Part shown: in pieces, positions 58,884 through 64,000 of the stretch
How the letters are laid out: each line of letters opens with the position of its first letter
How positions within the stretch are numbered: the first letter of the stretch is position 1
Source: Verrucomicrobiia bacterium
GTDB lineage: Bacteria > Verrucomicrobiota > Verrucomicrobiia > Verrucomicrobiales > DEV007
Assembly: GCA_030427505.1 (NCBI GenBank)
Contig: JAUICH010000023.1
Location: 1 to 64,000, forward strand
Length of the DNA stretch: 64,000 bases
Direction of reading: 5' to 3'
The notes under the pieces: generated by a model
Seen by the model: the letters and a program-made list of their open reading frames with translations, nothing else
What the model was told of the DNA's origin: nothing
Databases searched by the model: none
Translations under genes and position numbers: made by a program

Positions 58884-60260
58884 ATGAGTCAGCCTCTAAC
58901 CCCCGCGAAAGATCCCACGGCTGGCGGCCCCTGGTGGCGCCTGTTGTCGGGATACCATTGGTTTGTCCTGCTGGTGGCCTGCCTGGGCTGGCTGTTTGAC
59001 TGCCTGGACCAGCAGCTTTTTAACCTGGCGCGCGTGCCCGCGATGCGGGACCTGCTGGAAGATCCGGCGGATGTTGCCGAGTTCGCGGGCTACGCCACGT
59101 CCATCTTCCTCATCGGCTGGGCCATGGGCGGCCTGTTCTTCGGCGTGTTGGGCGACCGGATCGGGCGGGCGAAGACGATGATGATTACCATCCTGCTGTA
59201 CTCGCTGTTCACGGGCCTGAGCGCCTTGTCCCGCGGGTTCTGGGACTTCGCGGCGTTTCGTTTCCTGACCGGCTTGGGCGTGGGGGGTGAGTTCGCCGTG
59301 GGCGTGGCCCTGGTGGCGGAGGTGATGCCTGACCGGGCGCGGCCCTACGCGCTGGGTTCGCTCCAGGCTCTGTCTGCCTTGGGGAATGTGACGGCGGCCT
59401 TCATCGGGATGGGCTTCGGTCACTTGGAAAGCACGGGCGCTCTCACCCATTCCTGGCGGTGGATGTTTGTGATCGGCACCCTGCCGGCTCTGCTGGCGCT
59501 GGTGATCCGCCTGCGGCTAAAGGAACCGGAAAAGTGGAAGGCGGCGCACGACACGGGCACCCTGAAGGAGCGCGACTTCGGCTCGTATTCGCAGCTCTTC
59601 AAGCACCCGGAATGGCGGCGGAACGCCATTGTGGGGATGCTGCTGGCCTGCGCGGGCGTGATCGGCCTGTGGGGGATCGGCTTCTTCTCCATCGACTTGC
59701 AGCGGACGGTGTTTCGCAGCCACTTCGAGGCACAGGGACTGAGCGAGTCCGAGGTGGAGGGCAAGCTGACCTACTGGGCGGGGGTGACGTCCATGATGAT
59801 GAACTTGGGGGCCTTCTTCGGGATGATTTTCTTCAGCCGCTTGACCCAGGGGATCGGGCGGCGTCCGGCCTTTGCTTTTACCCTCATCGCGGCGCTGGCC
59901 AGCACCGCCCTGGTGTTCCTGGGGCTGGACAAGTTCAGCGAGATCTTCTGGATGATCCCGCTGATGGGCTTCTGCCAGCTGGGGCTGTTCGCGGGGTACG
60001 CGATTTACTTTCCGGAACTGTTTCCGACCCACCTGCGCAGCACGGGCACGTCGTTCTGTTACAACGTGGGCCGCTTTCTCGCGGCGTCCGGTCCGGCCCT
60101 GCTGGGCCTGCTGACGGCGCGGGTCTTTACACCGGAGAATGGCTTCGCGGAAGGCATGCGTTACGCGGGGCTTACCATGTGCGGCATCTTCGTGGTGGGT
60201 CTGCTGGTGCTGCCCTTTGCGCCGGAAACGCGGAATAAGCCCTTGCCTGAAGCGGCCTGA
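58884..60260 (+). CDS. MFS transporter (second of a pair)
   Basis: This 458-residue major facilitator protein has 12 helices. GLFFGVLGDRIGRAKTMMITILLYSLFTGL is the loop-2-3 motif, RFLTGLGVGGEFAVGVALVAEVMPDRAR is the helix-5 motif and ELFPTHLRSTGTSFCYNVGR is the typical late motif. It begins three bases after its neighbour (ATCGATGAG), so it is co-transcribed. The two are diverged paralogues. Substrate unknown. Confidence 0.87.
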   Translation: MSQPLTPAKDPTAGGPWWRLLSGYHWFVLLVACLGWLFDCLDQQLFNLARVPAMRDLLEDPADVAEFAGYATSIFLIGWAMGGLFFGVLGDRIGRAKTMMITILLYSLFTGLSALSRGFWDFAAFRFLTGLGVGGEFAVGVALVAEVMPDRARPYALGSLQALSALGNVTAAFIGMGFGHLESTGALTHSWRWMFVIGTLPALLALVIRLRLKEPEKWKAAHDTGTLKERDFGSYSQLFKHPEWRRNAIVGMLLACAGVIGLWGIGFFSIDLQRTVFRSHFEAQGLSESEVEGKLTYWAGVTSMMMNLGAFFGMIFFSRLTQGIGRRPAFAFTLIAALASTALVFLGLDKFSEIFWMIPLMGFCQLGLFAGYAIYFPELFPTHLRSTGTSFCYNVGRFLAASGPALLGLLTARVFTPENGFAEGMRYAGLTMCGIFVVGLLVLPFAPETRNKPLPEAA

Positions 60261-60304
60261 GGGCGGAGAAAAGGGAGCGCCCCCGCGCTGAACCCTTTTC
60301 CTGA

Positions 60305-60838
60305 ATGCCGGCCATGAAAACACTGATTTCTCTTTCTTTCCGCAGCGCGATCGCCGTCCTGGGACTGAGCCTGAGCGCCTGTTCCGTGAATCTGTCTCCG
60401 CCCACGCTGGGCGGCGGAGGCGCGGCGTTTACGAAATGGGATGAGGATGCCGCGGTGGTGGCGGAACTGACGGCGCTGAATACGAAGCTGACGCAGGCTT
60501 ACGAGAAGGAAGACATCGCGACACTGAAGGGGCTGCTGTCCGAGCAGCACGTTCACAACAACGTGTTCGGGTCGCGGCTGAGTAAGAAGGCCTTCTTGGA
60601 GGATATCGAGTCGGGGACGCTGGAGTTCGTTTCTTATGAGACGCCAGACCTCGAGTGGTATGTGCGGGGAGACATGGCGGTCGCCACGGGCGTGATTGAG
60701 GCAAAGGCGGTTCGCGGCGGAAAGCCGGTGCCGGCGTCGAAGTTTGTGTTTACGCGGATCTTCGTGAAAGAGGGGGGCGAATGGAAGGTGCTGCTCTTTC
60801 ACAACACGATGGTGGGGAAACCGCCGGTGGCTGGGTGA
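60305..60838 (+). CDS. Small NTF2-like (DUF4440/SnoaL-type) lipoprotein
   Basis: This 177-residue protein has an N-terminal signal with a lipobox (LSAC, Cys26 counting from ATG 60305; a second ATG at 60314 is equally good). A cone-shaped NTF2-like domain follows: LNTKLTQAYEKEDIATLKGLLSEQHVHNNVFG, then DLEWYVRGDMAVATGVIEAK and WKVLLFHNTMV, matching DUF4440. Such proteins bind small ligands or act as minor hydrolases. It lies 44 bases after the MFS pair. Confidence 0.75.
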   Translation: MPAMKTLISLSFRSAIAVLGLSLSACSVNLSPPTLGGGGAAFTKWDEDAAVVAELTALNTKLTQAYEKEDIATLKGLLSEQHVHNNVFGSRLSKKAFLEDIESGTLEFVSYETPDLEWYVRGDMAVATGVIEAKAVRGGKPVPASKFVFTRIFVKEGGEWKVLLFHNTMVGKPPVAG

Positions 60839-61139
60839 GTAAGCGCGGAAAGTATTTTCAAAAACGCACCCTCTGGCGCCCGGCGAATCGTCCTGGGAAG
60901 GTGGAACGCGAATTCCGAGGTCCGAGCCGGACTGGCAGATTCACGGAAGCACGGCAAGGCTGCCAATTCTCTCTGTTTGGACATCAATTTTTCGCGACAC
61001 GGTCTCCGCCAGTTCGTGTTTTCAGCGAAGTTTCCGCCGTTTTTGAACGGATGCGCGGTTCGCGAGTTCCTCGCCCGGAGGTCGAGGACCACTTTTCGCT
61101 TCGCGGTTCCGATCAAAAAAGGCGGATAGATTTGCCCGC
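60839..61139. repeat. Intergenic gap with a shared repeat
   Basis: This 301-base gap lies between converging genes. Bases 61054-61095 hold CGGTTCGCGAGTTCCTCGCC and following CGGAGGTCGAGGACCACTT, matching the element at about 55924-55965. GGTCCGAGCCGGACTGGC near 60918 is also shared with 45050. Nothing else is recognised. Confidence 0.65.
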
Positions 61140-61988
61140 CTACCGCACCAGGGTCTGCTGGTCGCTGTGTTCGACGGAGAAGACGTGGGAGTGGAGGTTG
61201 GCGACCCAGCGCTGGCCGCTTTCCGTGATGCGCAGGTAATTCAGGGCGTCCGTCACGTAGGGGCGGACGGTTTCCCAATAGAACTGGGCAAATTCCTTGC
61301 GCATCTGGCCGGGGTTTTTGAAGCCCATGTCGTCCAGTTTGCCCTGCTCCAGGGTTTCGAAATAGAGGGCGGGAATCTTGCGGAGGTACTTGGGGTCTCC
61401 GAGCTGACCGATGAGGTCCGCCGCGCGGAGGAGGCCGCCGTAGCCGGTGGTGTCGCCGTGGGCTTCGTCCTGGGGGATGGGAAAGCGGGTCATTTCCACC
61501 CAACTGGCGATGAGGTCAGCGTCCACTTTCACGAGCAGTCCATTGCCGAAGCGTTCGCGGACGAACTGCTGGCCCCGGCTGACGTGCCAGGGCGCCAGCA
61601 TGGCGTCCGTGCCGTCGAGGCCGAGTTCCACCGTGTCGCCCTCGCCCGTGTCGTAGATGCCGGGCCGGTCGTTCCGGCAGATGCCGCGGACGTAGCCGAT
61701 GTCGTGACAGAGGGCGGCCAGGGTAAAGTTCAGCCAATCATCTGGAGAGACGCCGCCATCGCAGAGGTGTTTTCCTTTCAGAATGGCGGACCCCGCCGAG
61801 ACCACCATGACAGTGTGTTCCACGTTATGGTAGAGGCAGTCGCAGTTGGCCAGGTTTTCCAGGGCCAGCCGGGCGGCCCACTTCAGGGTGGACATGTACT
61901 TGGGCTTGTACTGGCCGTACATTTCTTCGTAGGCCTCGGCCACATGGGAGACAAACGCGTCGATGAGCAGTTTCTGTGTGTTGAGCAT
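61140..61988 (-). CDS. HD-domain phosphohydrolase
   Basis: This 282-residue soluble protein has an HD metal site: His54 and His58 (LYHNVEHTV), the His95-Asp96 pair (LAALCHDIGYVRGI) and later acidic residues, with a helical surround. The H-x3-H spacing before the HD pair resembles cyclic-nucleotide phosphodiesterases rather than HD-GYP proteins. It lies directly downstream of a predicted adenylate cyclase on the same strand, so degradation of a cyclic nucleotide is a reasonable guess, not shown. Confidence 0.75.
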   Translation of the reverse strand: MLNTQKLLIDAFVSHVAEAYEEMYGQYKPKYMSTLKWAARLALENLANCDCLYHNVEHTVMVVSAGSAILKGKHLCDGGVSPDDWLNFTLAALCHDIGYVRGICRNDRPGIYDTGEGDTVELGLDGTDAMLAPWHVSRGQQFVRERFGNGLLVKVDADLIASWVEMTRFPIPQDEAHGDTTGYGGLLRAADLIGQLGDPKYLRKIPALYFETLEQGKLDDMGFKNPGQMRKEFAQFYWETVRPYVTDALNYLRITESGQRWVANLHSHVFSVEHSDQQTLVR

Positions 61989-62081
61989 GCGGGCTGACGG
62001 GTGTTGTGGGGAAGGAAGAGGGAAGGGGAAACACGGCGGAGCGAGGGGAGCGCGCGGATGGACTGGCGGGAGGTCCTTGGT

Positions 62082-64000
62082 TCATTTGCTTTCCATGACG
62101 TAAACGCCATCCCAGTCTTCGCCGGGTGGATTGGCTTTCATGTGCGAGCAGCGTTTCGTCATCAACAGGGACGGGTTCGTCGCCACTCCGGGTACCTTGC
62201 CGGGCTGGTTTGGCTCGAAACCAGCGGATTTTTGAAACAGTTCCGCCGCGCCGTCCCAGTCCTGTTTCAGGTATTTCGCGATGGCCTGGCCGAAGAGGTC
62301 CAGGCAGTCCTGGACGGCGGGCGTCAGGTCATTCTTCACGCCCACCACTTCGTACATGCCCACGGGCTGAGTGCGGCCTTTGACCACGATCTTGTCCAGG
62401 TAGCGGAAGAGGATCTGGCCGGGGTGATCCCGTTCCGAAAGCCGCATGGTGTCTTCCGTGACCATGGAGTAGACGCCGAAGCTTTTCGCGCCGCTCTCGC
62501 AGCGGGCGGCGAGGTTCACGGAGTCGCCCATCATGGTGTAGTTGAAGCGCTTTCGGGAGCCCATGTTGCCGATGACCGCGGAGCCGGAGTTTACCCCGAT
62601 ACGGGTCTGCATTTCATACACTACGTCCGGCCAAGTTCCCTGGGATCTCCAATGTTCGCGGAGTTCGGCTTGCCTCTTTTGCATCTCCACACAGGTCTGA
62701 CAGGCGCGGTAGGCGTGGTCCGGGTAGGGCAGGGGAGCCCCGAACATGCCGACGATGGCGTCGCCGATGTACTTGTCCAGCGTACCGCCGTGGTAGTGCA
62801 GGATGTCCGTCATCTCCGAGTGATAGTCGATCATCAGAGACACCAGCTTTTCGGCGGTGAGCATTTCGGAAAACGCCGAGAAGCCTTGGATGTCACTGAA
62901 GAAGGCGGAGATTTCGCAGGACTCTCCGCCCAGCTTTGGGTCCTCGCCGGAGGCCACGATCTGGTCCACCACTTCGGGAGACACGTAGGTGCCGAAGATG
63001 CCTTTGATTTTGCTCTTGGCCCGCATCTCCTGGAGCAGCCGGTGGACCACCGAGACGATGTGAACGCCGAAGAAGCCCACCGCCGGCCAGAACAGCGGCA
63101 GAACGATGCTCCACTTTGAAAAGGCCTGGAAAGACACGATGCCATAGATGGCGATGACCCCCACGGGCGCCAGGATGGCCAGCCAGACGGGGCTGTGTTT
63201 CAGGAACCAGAGCGTCAGCCAGGCCAGCACCAGCCAGGCGATGCCCACGGGAATGACCGGGACGCGGTGGAGAAAGTCCTGCTGGAAGATGGAGTTCACC
63301 GCGTTGGCGTGGACGAGCACGAGCGGGGTGCGGGGATTGTGCGGGGTGGCGCCGAAGTCCGTGAGGCCGGAGGCGGTCTGGCCCACCAGCAGCACCTGGT
63401 CTTTCACGGAGGGGAAGGACTCGCCCTCCGCGTTCCAGGGGGTGTCGGGGTCCTCCGCCTGAGCCAGGTTGTAGGCCTGCAATTTGGCGGCCAGGGAGTA
63501 GTAGGTGACGAAAGAGCCCGTCCGGCTGTGTTCGGAAAAGGTGCTGAGATTGGCGCGGTAGTTGACGTAGAGTTGGCCCTGTTCGTCGATGGGGATGTCC
63601 AGGCTTTCCTCTTTGCCCTTGATGTGGATGTTCTTGCCGAGCACCACTTCCAAATCGTCCGGACCGGCGCGGAGTTCGCGCATGACGATCAGCAGCGAGA
63701 AGCCGGGGAAGAGGTGTTCCCCGCAGCGGACCACCATGGGCAGGCGGCGGACGATGCCGTCTTCCTTCGCCGGTTCGGCGTTCACGAAACCGGTGTACGA
63801 GCTTTCCCGGATGATGGGGATGGGCAGGAGCCCCAGCTCGTGGCCGAGGACCTGGGAGATGTCTCCCGTCACCTGGGTGAGGGCCTGGGTATTCCCGATG
63901 GCGGACTCTTCATAGGTGGGTCCCTGGAGGGCCTGCTCCGCGCTGGCGCCGGTGATGGCCCCGGGGAACAGAGAAAGGCCGTCCGCGAAGTAGGTATCGT
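62082..64000 (-). CDS. CHASE2-domain adenylate/guanylate cyclase (5' end beyond window)
   Basis: The frame is open to the right edge, so the N-terminus is missing. The visible 639 residues comprise part of a CHASE2 extracytoplasmic domain, three membrane helices (about 200-275 residues after GTG 63872), and a class III cyclase domain. Metal-binding Asp residues are in FFSDIQGFS and KYIGDAIVG, the Lys of LDKYIGD and the Asp of MMGDSVNLAAR favour adenine, and a transition-state Arg is in NLAARCES. A C-terminal helical (TPR-like) segment and a 60-residue tail follow. It is a membrane sensor making cyclic AMP. Confidence 0.9.
   Translation of the reverse strand, partial: DTYFADGLSLFPGAITGASAEQALQGPTYEESAIGNTQALTQVTGDISQVLGHELGLLPIPIIRESSYTGFVNAEPAKEDGIVRRLPMVVRCGEHLFPGFSLLIVMRELRAGPDDLEVVLGKNIHIKGKEESLDIPIDEQGQLYVNYRANLSTFSEHSRTGSFVTYYSLAAKLQAYNLAQAEDPDTPWNAEGESFPSVKDQVLLVGQTASGLTDFGATPHNPRTPLVLVHANAVNSIFQQDFLHRVPVIPVGIAWLVLAWLTLWFLKHSPVWLAILAPVGVIAIYGIVSFQAFSKWSIVLPLFWPAVGFFGVHIVSVVHRLLQEMRAKSKIKGIFGTYVSPEVVDQIVASGEDPKLGGESCEISAFFSDIQGFSAFSEMLTAEKLVSLMIDYHSEMTDILHYHGGTLDKYIGDAIVGMFGAPLPYPDHAYRACQTCVEMQKRQAELREHWRSQGTWPDVVYEMQTRIGVNSGSAVIGNMGSRKRFNYTMMGDSVNLAARCESGAKSFGVYSMVTEDTMRLSERDHPGQILFRYLDKIVVKGRTQPVGMYEVVGVKNDLTPAVQDCLDLFGQAIAKYLKQDWDGAAELFQKSAGFEPNQPGKVPGVATNPSLLMTKRCSHMKANPPGEDWDGVYVMESK

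Overview
The window looks like a chromosomal segment of a GC-rich, Gram-negative member of the Verrucomicrobiota or a close relative in the PVC group. This is an inference from three things: several secreted sulfatases with Sec signal peptides, VCBS/sialidase-type enzymes, and an unusual density of palindromic intergenic repeats built around cores such as GGCCTTCAGGCC. I saw no rRNA, tRNA, CRISPR array, transposase or phage gene. The right edge cuts a gene; the left edge lies in repeat-rich non-coding DNA.

Region 1 (0.77-16 kb, + strand) is a complete urea-nitrogen module. It holds a putative outer-membrane barrel, the urea ABC transporter urtABCDE, urease ureABC, accessory genes ureEFGD, and an ECF nickel/cobalt importer (cbiM-type S component, a PDGLE-type small subunit, and a fused CbiQ-CbiO protein). 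A terminator-like hairpin follows urtA, and a very good sigma-54 (-24/-12) promoter sits in front of urtB, which suggests nitrogen-responsive control.

Region 2 (16-29 kb) is mixed: a PD-(D/E)XK-like protein, an NHL-propeller protein with a partner lipoprotein, a low-GC YcxB-like membrane protein, an AraC regulator, a four-gene sugar operon on the minus strand (xylose-isomerase-like, class I aldolase, Gfo/Idh/MocA dehydrogenase, PfkB kinase), a glycerophosphodiesterase and a DUF883-like protein. It ends in about 1 kb of tandem and dispersed repeats.

Region 3 (29-41 kb, minus strand) looks like a nucleoside/ribose scavenging operon: LacI regulator, a perfect LacI-type operator, RbsB-like lipoprotein, RbsC-like permease, three exported nucleoside hydrolases, a sulfatase, ribokinase and a ceramidase-like hydrolase. 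The expected RbsA ATPase is missing.

Region 4 (41-55 kb, + strand) is a polysaccharide or glycoprotein utilisation cluster: GntR regulator, a VCBS-propeller/sialidase fusion, a second sialidase, three sulfatases, a fucose-isomerase-like protein, an SSS symporter and a DHDPS/NanA-family lyase.

Region 5 (55-64 kb) has a repeat-rich gap, an exported esterase, two adjacent MFS transporters, a small NTF2-like lipoprotein, an HD-domain phosphohydrolase and the 3' part of a CHASE2-adenylate cyclase gene.

Two genes (a nucleoside hydrolase and a sialidase) have dispersed repeats butted directly against, and open in frame with, their signal-peptide coding sequence. Together with the sigma-54 arrangement and the ATPase-less Rbs operon, these are the most interesting points in the window.
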